A stretch of 64,000 bases of DNA, from NCBI GenBank assembly GCA_025267735.1, contig CM046299.1, forward strand, positions 20,172,232 through 20,236,231. The letters are read 5' to 3'. The notes under the pieces were generated by a model. It saw only the letters and a program-made list of their open reading frames with translations. It did not search any database and was not told the DNA's origin. Positions 1-10,469 of the stretch are shown piece by piece; position 1 is the first letter of the stretch, and each line of letters opens with the position of its first letter. A program made the translations under genes and the position numbers. Source of the DNA: Mactra quadrangularis. Its lineage: Eukaryota > Mollusca > Bivalvia > Venerida > Mactridae.

Positions 1-16
1 GTTGAGTTAATATGAA

Positions 17-3000
17 TTATAATGTATCTATTAGAATTGACATACACTTTGTTAAGGCTGACTTAACTGATTTTTCATTGTTTTTGCTGCCCTTTTTCTT
101 GTGTTTATTTTTTAAAACAGCATCAACAATCATTTCATCGTCTGAGGACACCATGTAGTCTGAATTTGGCTGTGAACTGTCTTGACTACTATCGGACTGA
201 TGCACAACTGGCTTTGAAGAACTATTTTTGACATGTTTTGGCTTATTTCTTAAGTGTAGTTGCAATTCGGCCAACGGAATGTCATCCTCGTCATCAGTAT
301 TGTTTCTAATTTTGCGTACATTTTTGACAATCGGGGGTAAAGGAGTATCATTGTGACCCTTCTCCGGATTTTGGTCATCTGACTCTGAGGAAGAAGTATC
401 TGAATGGTAAGCTAAATTAGCTCGCCTTATTGCTTTACAGTTATCATTGGAAACTTCAGGCCATTCATCTATATTTGCAAGCCTTATTTGATCTGCATGG
501 ACCTTGACAGTATTATTGTCTAATTGATTTTTGATAACATAAGTTAAAGGAGATTTCTGCTCTATTATCCTGTAATAAGGTTTCCATTTTATATCTAATT
601 TGTTTTGTCTTTGAAAGTTTTTATAATATACTGGGTCATTTATTTCAAAATTGGTACTTTTAGCCTTTCTATTGGCAACTTCAGCCCTTTTACGTTTTGA
701 TTTTTTAAGTTGACTCCTAACACTTAAAAAAGATTTGTGTGCTTCTGTTAACATGATCTTATGGTATTCTTCACCTAAGTACTTTCTCCTAGGTTTCAAA
801 AGATTATCAATGGGCAGAACTGGGTCTCTATTAAACAATAGAAAGTAAGGTGATGTTTTGGACGTTTCTGATGTAGAAAACCTCATGGCAGCTAATGTCA
901 TGTTCAGGTATACGTCCCATTGTTGAACATTATTTTGAACTGTTTTAGACAAAATGTTATTGATTGTTGCGTGTGATCTTTCATTCATACCATTACTCTG
1001 TGGGTGATAAGTAGTTGTTTTAACATGATCAATATTCAACTCCTTAAGCGTCTCCACAAACGCCTTACTTGTGAATTCTGAGCCATTGTCAGTTATTACT
1101 CTAAGAGGACATGAGTAACGGCTATAAATTTCTGTCAAGAGCAAATGAATGATGCTATCTGAACTTTTGTCTGGGGAAGGGAAAGTTTCCAAATATCCCG
1201 AAAATACATCCATGAAACATATAATATAACGATTGCCTGATAGGGTACGCGTGTATGGACCACAGACATCAATCGACACCACTGAGAAAGGGTATGGTGG
1301 GACAGTCAATTCTGGAGAGGTAGGAGATTTTATGGCTGACAAATTCCTAGTTTGACAAATGACACACTTGTTAACAAATTGATATAACTCTTTAAACATG
1401 CCCGGCCAATAGTACTTTTGCTTAATTGTATGAAATAAGCGCTGACATCCTGGATGTCCATTGTCGTTGTGATATTTTTTCATTACTAATTGAGTCATAT
1501 GGGAAGGGATATACAATCTAAGACATGGTTCTTCATCTGCATTTGACAAATAGTGTAAAACATTATCTATCTCAATAAACTTTTCTTGTTCAGTTTTTGT
1601 TGGCTGTCCGTGTTTTAGTCTCATTTTAAGCTCTGCAAGTTTTGAATCTCTGTTTTGTTCCTCAATCATGTTACATTCTTGCAATTCTTTGACTGGTTCA
1701 GAAAAGTCATTGTTAGACACAACATCATTATCGACTATCTGCTTTAGATTCAGATCAGTAGAATCTATTACATTAACAGACATTGCATCTTTTGTTTGAA
1801 TGCTAACAGGAGTGTTGATTTTGTAACTGTTGTCATTGATTTCAATTTCATACTCATCGGAATCATCCGCGTTATTCTGTGTTTTGAATGGCCGACTAAA
1901 AAAATCTGCTAAAATGTTACTAGTTCCTTTAACATACTCAATTTTGCAATTGTACTGGTTTAATGTAAGAGCCCAATTTGCTATTTTCTTGTTTGTTAGT
2001 GGACCGTTAAACAGATATTGAAGCGGACGATGATCAGTTTTTATTACAAACTCTGCATTATGCAAGTAGTCATCTAATTTATTCAAACTATAAAATATTG
2101 CATAAGCTTCTTTTTCAATAACAGACCACCTGGTCTGTGTGTCACTTAACTTATGAGACAAGAAGTATATAGGCTTTTCATTGCGGTAATCACCCTCTTC
2201 TGTCGGATCACAGGGCTGAGTGAGGCATGCCCCTATATGCTTATTTGACGCATCAGTGTATAGTGTGTAGGGCTTCTTAGGATCTGGATAAGACAGATAG
2301 GGAATCTGTGTTAATGATTCTTTGAGCTTATTAAAACTTTGTTCACATTCATGGGTCCATTTAAATGGCACTTTCTTTCTAGTCAAATTTATTAATGGTT
2401 CTACTAATTCTGAATATGACTGTATGAATCTTCGATAAAAACCTGTAGCCCCTAACAGACTACGCACATGTTTAACACATTGTGGTCTTGATATATTTCT
2501 CATAGCTGCGACCTTCTTTGAGTCCGGTCGTATTCCATATTTATCAATAATAAACCCTAAATAACTTGTTTGTTCTTGCAAAAATTGACATTTTGATAGC
2601 TTAAGTTTTAGATTATGTTGTTTTAGCCTATTCAGTACCTTATCCACGTGCTCTAAGTGTTCCTCCAAAGACTCAGAGAAAATCAGAATGTCATCTAAAT
2701 AAGCCACGGCAAATGACTGATACCCATCTAATACTGTGTTCGCTAGAGCTTGAAAGTAACCGGGCGCCGACGATAATCCAAATGGCATAACCTTGAACTC
2801 ATACAGGCCTCTAAATCCAGTAGAAAATGCTGTTTTTTCTTGATCGCTTGTATTGATTGGAATTTGGTAATAGCCTGAGATTAAATCTAAGCTTGTAAAA
2901 TATTTACTTTTCCCAAGACTTGCAAGAATATCATCAATATGAGGGAGCGGATAACTGGAATTATTCTTTAATACCTTGTTAAGAGCTCTAAAATCTACAC

Positions 3001-4147
3001 ATAATCTTTTTGAACCGTCTTTTTTTGGAACAATTAAAATTGGAAATGCCCAAGGACTACGAGACGGAGATATGATATTGGCATCAAGCATTTCATCTAT
3101 GGCGCGATCAATGTGTTCTCTGTTATTCAATTGTGTCCAATATGGTCTTAATCTAATTGGTTTATGATCACCGGTGTCAATATCCATAGTAATTGTGGAT
3201 GTTTGTGTTAACTCTAAATTTGATCTAGCAAATAAATGTCTGTGTTTAGCAAGTAATGAAAATATAACATCCTTATTTTGACCCGAGGCATTCAGACTGT
3301 TAATTATTTCATCATCTGTCAAACCTGGACTCACCTGACCATTTTTGACAGCATTTTCTAATGAACATATTCCGTTACAGTCAACAGAACTCAATTTCCC
3401 TATGGCACAACCTTTTCTCAAAAATATTGTTTTATGAGTATTATTGACAACCATTACTGGTATACAATTGTTTTTTCTTAACCTAACTACTGAATTTACT
3501 ATGTCAAGGCCAGGCTCATTATCAAGAAAATTGTTATTTATACTACTAAAATCATACACTGAATTAACCTTGAATTTTCCATGTCTCTTTAGTCTCGCGC
3601 ACAAGATGTGCATGCTTTGGGGTCTTAATTTTGCAGGTTTCTGCAACCTAGCAATTGAGGATATATGGACATCTTCCTCTAAGTTAACATAACAATTGTC
3701 TATTCTCATGCAACCTAAATCAAAATATAATCTAACACCATTTTCTTGTAAAAAGTCTCTACCCAAAATAACATTTCTATTGATATTTTGAACTACATAA
3801 AATTTATGCTCTTTCATCACTTGGCCAATTTTAAATTTTAGATATGTACATCCTTCTACATAAAGAGAGTTTCCATTTACTGACTTTAAATTAGCTATGT
3901 CATTTAATAATTTTGGCCTATTTCTTAACATGTTGTATGCTCTTGAGCTTATTAAACTAACCTCAGCTCCGGAATCAACTAAACTCCTAAAATTATAACC
4001 ACCGGTTTTAATTAAACAAGAATTTGGATTGCCACATAATGCTATGTTGTATGTTTTATAGTTTAAAGTATTTTTACTCGTATTTTCGACCCCATTAAAA
4101 TACGAGCTCCTTAGTTTTCCTGTCTTCTCTGTAAAGTTTGTCTCGGT
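17..4147 (-). CDS. pol: Ty3/gypsy pol polyprotein (protease, RT, RNase H, integrase)
   Basis: Reverse-transcribing retrotransposon polyprotein, open over 1376 codons. The frame opens at 4147, just inside the end of gag and in the -1 frame; the Met at 3931 is internal because the aspartic protease active site DSGAEVSLI lies upstream of it (about 3955-3977). Numbered from that Met, the order is: rest of the protease with ILGRDF (about 55-60); reverse transcriptase (about 250-500) with the YLDD catalytic motif at 411-414; RNase H starting at YTDAS (D560); integrase zinc finger (H821, H826, C856, C859); and integrase core D888, D948, E984, a DD35E spacing. A basic integrase C-terminal region is followed by a long Ser/Asp-rich tail. 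There is no env-like ORF before the window edge. No stop or frameshift interrupts the enzymes, so the copy may be young. The clade was not determined; two gag zinc knuckles suggest a Mag-like or C-clade element. Confidence 0.93.
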   Translation of the reverse strand, partial: TETNFTEKTGKLRSSYFNGVENTSKNTLNYKTYNIALCGNPNSCLIKTGGYNFRSLVDSGAEVSLISSRAYNMLRNRPKLLNDIANLKSVNGNSLYVEGCTYLKFKIGQVMKEHKFYVVQNINRNVILGRDFLQENGVRLYFDLGCMRIDNCYVNLEEDVHISSIARLQKPAKLRPQSMHILCARLKRHGKFKVNSVYDFSSINNNFLDNEPGLDIVNSVVRLRKNNCIPVMVVNNTHKTIFLRKGCAIGKLSSVDCNGICSLENAVKNGQVSPGLTDDEIINSLNASGQNKDVIFSLLAKHRHLFARSNLELTQTSTITMDIDTGDHKPIRLRPYWTQLNNREHIDRAIDEMLDANIISPSRSPWAFPILIVPKKDGSKRLCVDFRALNKVLKNNSSYPLPHIDDILASLGKSKYFTSLDLISGYYQIPINTSDQEKTAFSTGFRGLYEFKVMPFGLSSAPGYFQALANTVLDGYQSFAVAYLDDILIFSESLEEHLEHVDKVLNRLKQHNLKLKLSKCQFLQEQTSYLGFIIDKYGIRPDSKKVAAMRNISRPQCVKHVRSLLGATGFYRRFIQSYSELVEPLINLTRKKVPFKWTHECEQSFNKLKESLTQIPYLSYPDPKKPYTLYTDASNKHIGACLTQPCDPTEEGDYRNEKPIYFLSHKLSDTQTRWSVIEKEAYAIFYSLNKLDDYLHNAEFVIKTDHRPLQYLFNGPLTNKKIANWALTLNQYNCKIEYVKGTSNILADFFSRPFKTQNNADDSDEYEIEINDNSYKINTPVSIQTKDAMSVNVIDSTDLNLKQIVDNDVVSNNDFSEPVKELQECNMIEEQNRDSKLAELKMRLKHGQPTKTEQEKFIEIDNVLHYLSNADEEPCLRLYIPSHMTQLVMKKYHNDNGHPGCQRLFHTIKQKYYWPGMFKELYQFVNKCVICQTRNLSAIKSPTSPELTVPPYPFSVVSIDVCGPYTRTLSGNRYIICFMDVFSGYLETFPSPDKSSDSIIHLLLTEIYSRYSCPLRVITDNGSEFTSKAFVETLKELNIDHVKTTTYHPQSNGMNERSHATINNILSKTVQNNVQQWDVYLNMTLAAMRFSTSETSKTSPYFLLFNRDPVLPIDNLLKPRRKYLGEEYHKIMLTEAHKSFLSVRSQLKKSKRKRAEVANRKAKSTNFEINDPVYYKNFQRQNKLDIKWKPYYRIIEQKSPLTYVIKNQLDNNTVKVHADQIRLANIDEWPEVSNDNCKAIRRANLAYHSDTSSSESDDQNPEKGHNDTPLPPIVKNVRKIRNNTDDEDDIPLAELQLHLRNKPKHVKNSSSKPVVHQSDSSQDSSQPNSDYMVSSDDEMIVDAVLKNKHKKKGSKNNEKSVKSALTKCMSILIDTL

Positions 4148-5091
4148 TTAGCATACTGATTTGTCCTCTGTGCAAATTTGACCTGTGATTTGCACTCCCT
4201 GCTCACATGACCAAAATTACCGCAATTCCAACAGTCAATATTATCTCTCCTAAATCTACTCTCGTTAGACTGCCTATCATTAGGGTTATATGACCTAGAC
4301 TGGGTATATGCATTTACTTCTTTAATTCTTTTTCTACACTCGCTAATCTCATGTCCTAACTTTTTACAGTACCGACAAGATTTAGATGGCCTAAAATGGT
4401 CAATTTCCATCGGTTCATGGCTTTCTAAAAATGAGCTTGACGAATATGTACCCGATTTTCTCAAATTAAATCTAGTTTTTAAATTTTGATGCCTAGCCGC
4501 TATATCAACAGCTGCTTGAAAAGTTGTTGGTTCTTTTTCCATAACTTTAAATCTTAATGAATCTTGATTTAATCCATCAATAAAATATTCTATTAATTGG
4601 TATTCAGTTATAACATTGCCTGGTTGTTGAGAAGAGGTTGCATCTTCAACTAACATTATTAACCTTTCTGCAAAAATCTGAACATTTTCATTTTCTCTTT
4701 GTTTTAAAGAACTTAGTAATTTGTAAGCTGTTTTAGAATCTTTGACTTCTGCAAATTTTAACTGTAATTGCTCCTTAAGAGTTTGCCATGCACAGTCAGG
4801 GTAAGCTTGAAGATATCTTTTAATATAATTGCTAACCGCACCTTTACTACTTTGAAATGCAACATTACATAGCTTTTTAGCTTCTAATTTATTCAAAATT
4901 TGATATTTCTCAATTGATTTAATCCAAGCGCTAAATTCTTTAGGATTCCCTTCAAACGTAGGTAACGTCTGTGCAATAGCTTGATTAGACAATACAGTAC
5001 TGACATTTTTCAATTGTTCGCTTAAGTCTTTAAAACTTATACCTAAACTTTGATCCAAATCAGACACAGTTCGCAATTCAGATTCAGCCAT
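4111..5091 (-). CDS. gag: Ty3/gypsy gag (capsid/nucleocapsid) protein
   Basis: Structural protein of the same retrotransposon, about 326 aa. I start it at the ATG at 5091 (MAESELRT). The open frame reaches 5172, but its first codon there is TTG inside the probable primer-binding site, and no ATG lies between. The central part is a capsid-like helical region (motifs LPTFEGNPKEFSAW and LLSSLKQRENENVQIFAERL, typical of Ty3-type gag). The C-terminus carries two CCHC zinc knuckles, CRYCKKLGHEISEC and CWNCGNFGHVSREC, for nucleic-acid binding. It ends at TAA 4113-4111, overlapping pol by about 34 nt in the -1 frame, so pol is probably made by -1 frameshifting. The last codons read CAG GAA AAC TAA; this is not a textbook slippery heptamer. 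Confidence 0.9.
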   Translation of the reverse strand: MAESELRTVSDLDQSLGISFKDLSEQLKNVSTVLSNQAIAQTLPTFEGNPKEFSAWIKSIEKYQILNKLEAKKLCNVAFQSSKGAVSNYIKRYLQAYPDCAWQTLKEQLQLKFAEVKDSKTAYKLLSSLKQRENENVQIFAERLIMLVEDATSSQQPGNVITEYQLIEYFIDGLNQDSLRFKVMEKEPTTFQAAVDIAARHQNLKTRFNLRKSGTYSSSSFLESHEPMEIDHFRPSKSCRYCKKLGHEISECRKRIKEVNAYTQSRSYNPNDRQSNESRFRRDNIDCWNCGNFGHVSRECKSQVKFAQRTNQYAKPRQTLQRRQEN

Positions 5092-5171
5092 GATTAAAAC
5101 AAAACAATTCAGTAAACAAACCGACTTACTTGATTTTCCTGATAACTTCAATCCTGTTGTCACGTGCACCA

Positions 5172-5524
5172 AATCTCGACCGTGTCCCGTATAGTGAAGT
5201 ACTTAGAACAACCACAGTTCAGTTTCTACGACTTTTATTGCAGTAAAATAAGTGTAACATTCAGTCTGCTGTCCACTACTGTACACTACTGTACACACTC
5301 TCTCACATTTCCTAAGTCTTATATAGTATTGAGACTTATGTAAGTATTGAAATTGGTTTATATAACTGTCTAGACCAATTAATACCACTAATAAATATTA
5401 CATGAAAAATTATGTATAATATTAACAACATTGAAGAACATATGAATAACATAAGTAATTAAGAACAGATGTTTATTGAAAGGTGCCCCAATATCTGACA
5501 AAATCGTCTATCAACTGTGACACA
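5172..5524 (-). repeat. 5' LTR-like region of the gypsy element (edges uncertain)
   Basis: Sequence upstream of gag has the layout of an LTR read on the minus strand: TATA box (CTATATAAG, 5326-5318), then AATAAA (5239-5234), then a possible primer-binding site TGGTGCACGTGAC just inside (about 5171-5159). The inner edge is placed next to that site. The outer edge at 5524, where the minus strand reads TGTGTCACAG, is only a candidate. The partner LTR is off the left end of the window, so the two cannot be compared. Confidence 0.5.
5318..5326 (-). promoter_or_regulatory. TATA box of the gypsy LTR
   Basis: CTATATAAG on the minus strand, about 230 nt before the gag ATG and 80 nt before an AATAAA. 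This is the spacing expected for U3-R-U5 of a compact LTR. It would drive transcription leftward into gag-pol. Confidence 0.5.
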
Positions 5525-6539
5525 TGAATGAATTGGTAGCTAATGACCAATGTAATATTATGTAAATAGTCTCATGAAATGTTTCAATCTTTGACAAATA
5601 TTTGACACTACGCCACACTAACCAAGAGTGTTATTAGGCTGTAAGTACATGTTATTGTTTTACGAATTTCATCATTTTCTGCATTGTTATACCTAATAAA
5701 CATGCGAATATTCAATTTAGACAATATTTGACATATATAGTCGGTTAATAAGTAATCAAGGGAGTGGATAGATGTGAATTGCATTGTGTTACATAATACT
5801 GGTCGTTCTATTATATAGGAACAAGTGGGCCTTTGAATCAACCCCTACCAATACGCTATTATACATCTCACATAGACACAGTCATGAGCAGTTTTATTTT
5901 ACATACTTATTCTCGGTTATATTTAGTTAAATAGTTATATCGTAAGTCAATAAGCCAGAATTTGAAGTATTTTATGTGGTTAACGTCGCTACTAAATCAT
6001 TACATATATGAATACAACGTATTAATCATTTTCATTTCTTTTGAAGAAATCCAAAGGTCTGAAATGAGTTTAGTTTTGTAATAAACATTTCATGGAAATA
6101 CAATAAGTTTTGAAGTAAAGACAATATTTCAAAATTAATCAGTCCGTGTTTATTTTAAATTCTTAATTGTCACGTAGACTGCGTTCCACTGAATAGACGA
6201 ATTAAAATTTCACGAGGGCAGTTATTCTTTTAAAAGTAGCCGGGTTGATATCTAAATATCAACTCGCCCACGTGAAAAAGAACAACTCGCTCAGGTAAAA
6301 TCTTTTGTTTTACAAAGTGATTCCGAAATATATTAACCAATGTTAAACAAAGGAAGCGGGGTGTGTAACTACTGCGAACTATTTTTTTCCAAAATGTATA
6401 CGTCCGCGACAAATTTTGATAAGAAATGAAACATACCGCCTACTGAGACATAGGTTGCTAAGCAACCCATGTCAATTAATAAAATTTCCTTCAAAAGGGA
6501 AATTAGGGTACTTAGAAGTTAAATTCATAAGTATAAAAT
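5525..6539. other. AT-rich intergenic DNA, no gene seen
   Basis: No exon, RNA gene or recognisable transposon. Short ORFs on the minus strand (5608-5841, 6230-6412) have no family features. A small inverted repeat (GATATCTAAATATC) occurs near 6247. Part of this may belong to the retrotransposon's flank. Confidence 0.4.
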
Positions 6540-6787
6540 AGACAATTTTCATATATAATTACATGAAGAGTGTAGAATACTATTTTCATAAATAGGCCAA
6601 GGATTAAAGGCAAATATTAAAAGTCAGGAGTGTCGCTGTTCCGCACTGAAATTATTTTATCCACATTCGAAAAACTCGTATATGAACGCTAGCAAAAAAG
6701 TTCGTTTTGATAAACTCAAGAGCGCTCGAATAGAAAAAGTATATGATAAAATCAATCCGTTTGGTACTGATTTTTACGGAACATTTT
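6540..6787 (+). repeat. Core block of the foldback repeat, copy D (plus orientation)
   Basis: First of six copies of a roughly 250-bp block, recognised by GGCCAAGGA, a cattle of bases resembling GGTCCGCAGTACGCAC, then the near-invariant stretch ending in TGATTTTTACGGAA. Here it is joined directly to a fragment of a MIEAP-like last exon at 6788, so an internal rearrangement removed the intervening 3' flank. Other copies: 9035-9375 (+), 10470-10760 (-), 13450-13760 (+), 14525-14800 (-), 31830-32110 (+). Confidence 0.8.
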
Positions 6788-6848
6788 TACGAATAAATGG
6801 GTTTATTCTTGGTATACATTTGTCATCCCAGCTTGCTTTAATATATGC
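6788..6848 (-). pseudogene. Fragment of MIEAP-like last exon (copy D)
   Basis: The first 20 codons of the last exon of the MIEAP-like gene, with its splice acceptor (TAG before 6848). The reading A-Y-I-K-A-S-W-D-D-K-C-I-P matches A-Y-I-E-A-S-W-D-D-N-C-I-P in gene B. After the motif FIRK the exon is replaced by the foldback core block. Sequence to the right of 6848 resembles the last intron of genes A and B. It cannot encode the rest of the domain. Confidence 0.75.
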
Positions 6849-7129
6849 CTACAAAAAGACAAAGTTTTAAAGCCATTTCCGCCGGAACATTTTGTTCAAA
6901 TAAGAAAACTAAGAACATGCCATTTAACAAGAGCTGTCAGTAGAGACAGCATGCTCGACTAATCAGGGTGCTTGAGTATACAAAATTATAATAAGTTACA
7001 AACATTCATAAGTAACAAGGGGGAATAATTTTGTATCAAATGTGTGCTAGACTTATTAATCTTATCGTACATCATGTGGGTGATGATAAGGAAAATATAT
7101 TTTAAGTTTGAAGTTGATACCTAAAGTAT

Positions 7130-9033
7130 CAGGCCCGGATTTACCGGGGGGGCACAGGGGGCACGTGCCCCCCCACCTGGCCCCACAGATATTGACTCTC
7201 ATACAAAGAAAAGGGCACAAAATCGGCACCATCAAAGCAATATCAACTCGACTTTTAGATTAATTTTAATATGCAATCATCCATCCGAGCTATTAAAAAA
7301 GATAATGATCTAAATTGATACATTCAAGCATCTCAGGGTACCCAGATCGGGCCTTATCAAGCGTTCAAATCATTGATCGTGCAAGTGTATGGTCCCTCTA
7401 TACAGACACATAGATACCAATTGTTTATTGTCTATATTACACATACCTCAACAGTATATTTAAGACCGTCACCAGTGAAATTACCATGGTAACTAGCTTA
7501 CGAAGCCTAAATTTGGTTATTGTGCACTCTCTAATCTTATTTACTAGTGGATATCATCGGCGTTTTCATGGCAGGTTAGACAGAGAAAAGACGAGGACAG
7601 CTAGTCAAGTGCATTTTATACGTCACTACTATGACACTCGAACTTAGTTTATTTCGAAACCTGCACGATCGTCTGATGATTTTTATGGTATTAAAATTCC
7701 GAATAACTTTTAAAAAGTGACCGAGCCTAAACATAAATTAAGTATTTATGGAGGACATCGGCGTTTTTCATATCAAGTAATAGACTGAGAAAAGCCGAGT
7801 ATAGTCGGATGAATGTTTGTCATTAAAATGAGTTAATTAAAAGTTAGTTAAAATTGGAAAAAACGAGCGTTTTATGTTGTTGTTTTTTTAGAAAATGTAG
7901 GTAAATGAATTAAACTTTCAAGTAACTTTTTTTTTCAAGAGTGGCATACCCTAAAAACAAGTTTTCTAACAAAAAAAGAAGACAAAAATTAATCAGTGGT
8001 TAAACATTTTTTTCATTCAATCATACATTAATAGGCTTGAGTTTCGTTAATTTTTAAATCGTTGCTTTTATTTTATATCATTTTAAGTGTTTAAAATACT
8101 TGTATTCCTAATGATTTTTTCCAAAGGAATCGAAAAATGTGATTCTTTGAAGGATTTTTTACGTTTTGGATCGTCCCAACAACCATTCTTGTAAATCCAC
8201 TGAAACGTCCGATAAACTCACAACAACGCTGAATTTCAACACAATAAACTAAGCCTCTTATTTAAAAAAAAACGTATCATAAACCGGCTTTTTGGGATGT
8301 TAAATCGGAGAATTTTCTCATTGCATTCGGTGATTTTAAACAAGTTACCAAGTGTATTCTTTATAAATTCTCGGCATTTACATGATGAAATTGCTGATTT
8401 TTTTGTAAATCAGGATTTTATCCATTCTCGTTCCTTGAAAACTTCGGGGTACGAGAATGGGATTTAATAAGCCAACAAATTAAATCTAAACGAACAAAAC
8501 GTGCACATGCATGAAGGATACCTCAATTATAGCGCTCACTATTTCCTAGGTAGTGCCCAATAGTGCTTAAAATATAATGACAATTTACCAAATTTTAGCT
8601 TCATTTTATCCTTTAAAGTGTTCAAAAGTGCTCAGATTTACACCTTTGACATGCAAAAATTCAAAAATTTTCGGGAGGGGATACCCCTCCCGTACCCACC
8701 CCAACCTACTCCCCAATAACGACTCCTCTGTATCAGGCCCTGTGATCTAACTGACATGAATGCATTTTCTTTATTTATGAGTATTTATAAAAAGCTTATC
8801 AATCACATGAATCTGAAATGTTACGCATTGCATCACTTTTCTACAGAAAAAAAAAGATTATTAACCTAGTTTTAGCCTCATTCAATGTTTAAAAGAGCAT
8901 TTTAAAGTGCTCAGATTTGCACCTTTGACATGTAAAAAACTCAAAAATTTCTATACCGTCGGAGGGAGTACTCCTCCCGAACCCGGGCACCCCCTGTGCC
9001 CCCCCACTCACGACCCTTCTAGATCCGGCCCTG
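7130..9033. mobile_element. hAT-like DNA transposon, non-autonomous, 1.9 kb
   Basis: Ends are imperfect terminal inverted repeats: CAGGCCCGGATTTACC at the left, and the complement of CAGGGCCGGATCTAGAAG at the right, followed inward by runs of G/C. A 5-bp direct repeat AGTAT flanks it (7125-7129 and 9034-9038), a candidate target-site duplication, although hAT elements usually make 8 bp. No transposase ORF is present. The right end occurs twice: 8580-8745 and 8870-9033 share CAGATTT/GCACCTTTGACATG and a G/C-rich end. It sits in a duplicated copy of the MIEAP-like last intron. Confidence 0.6.
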
Positions 9034-9034
9034 A

Positions 9035-9375
9035 GTATAGACAACGAAGTCACACTATATTCTATATATATTTATATGAAGTGTGTAGAATACTTTTTTC
9101 CTTAATAGGCCAAGGACCTAAGGCACATATTAAAGTCGGTGGGAGTGTGGCCGGTCCGCAGTACGCACCAGTTGAAATTGTTTTACCTACTTTCGAAAAA
9201 ATCGGATATGATCGCCAGCAAAAAAGTTCGTTTTGATAAACTCAAGAGCGCTCGAATAGAAAAAGTATCTGATAAAATCAATCCGTTCGGTACTGATTTT
9301 TACGGAATTGTTTGTTTTCGTACCAAGGAACTTTCGAACTAAAGTAGAGCCCATTAGTTTAAGCAACGGTTTTAC
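9035..9375 (+). repeat. Foldback core block, copy C left arm
   Basis: Same block as 6540-6787, in plus orientation, preceded by AGTATAGACAACGAAGTCAC, which in gene B lies inside the last intron (about 34245-34265). It pairs as an inverted repeat with 10470-10760 about 1.1 kb away. Confidence 0.8.
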
Positions 9376-10469
9376 GGGCATTTTAATATCGTTTGTATAT
9401 GTGAAAATGTATAAGTGATATTTATATAACCTAGGTATCGACTTGTATATTGTATAGGCACTCTGTATATTGCATAACGAGTTTAATATAGTATATATAA
9501 TTGAATACTCTTTAGAATTGTATATACATGTATTGTATATAGAGTTGTATTGTGGATATATAATTATATTTTTTTAAATATATATTTAATAGAACTGTAT
9601 ATTGAATAATTTTAGAATTGCATATTGTATAGAATTAAATAGAGTAAATTATTGTATTGTCTGTATGGAAATGCATTATGAAATCATTATATATATTTTT
9701 ATAGAAATGTATATTACAAGTACTTTAAACTTCATATTGTTTAGAACTGCATATACATTTTGTATTCTATCGTTCCAGAATTGTACTTTCTATATATAAA
9801 TGTTTCTTTTACGTAACAGTGTATATTTGATAGAGTTTATTGTACACTGTATGTTGAATTTAGTTTTTATATAAGATTTCTAATTGCATATATATTTTTG
9901 TATTTTACTAACGTTGAGACTTTTTTTATAGAGTAGTCATTTGTATGTAGAATTGTATATTAACTTAACACTGTATTGTTTATTGTTAATAGAATTGTAT
10001 TTTGTTATAGGTTTCATAAATGAAGTATCATCGTTTATGTAGAATTTTATATTATACACGAAAGTGTATATTAAATAGAATTGAACATTATATGTAAAAT
10101 TGCACTTCTTCATGAATTTTGTACATTGTATGCAGACTTTTGTTTTATAAAGAGATTTTTTATATATATTTAAAATACACTCTATTCAAAATTATACAAT
10201 ATGCAATTCTAAAATTATTCAATATACAGTTCTATTAAATTTTTTTTTATTTAAAATAAATTATTATATATCCACAATATACAACTTTAAAAAACAATAT
10301 ATACGATTCAATACAGTATTCAATTATATATACAATATAAAAGTCGTTATGTAATATACAAAGTGTCTATACAAAATACAAGTCGATACGTAGGCTGTAT
10401 AATTATCACTTATATATTTTCACATAAACAAACGACTTGAAAATGCCCGTTAGACTGTTGCCTAAACTC
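9376..10469. repeat. AT-rich spacer of repeated TTGTATA-like words
   Basis: Almost entirely degenerate repeats of TTGTATATTG / AATTGTATA words, switching from one strand's version to the other at about 10160. The whole forms the stem-loop centre between the two core blocks. No coding potential. Confidence 0.7.

Noticed and set aside
5091..5172. Extended gag N-terminus beginning at 5172
   Set aside because: The first codon there is TTG, inside the probable primer-binding site; the first ATG in frame is 5091.
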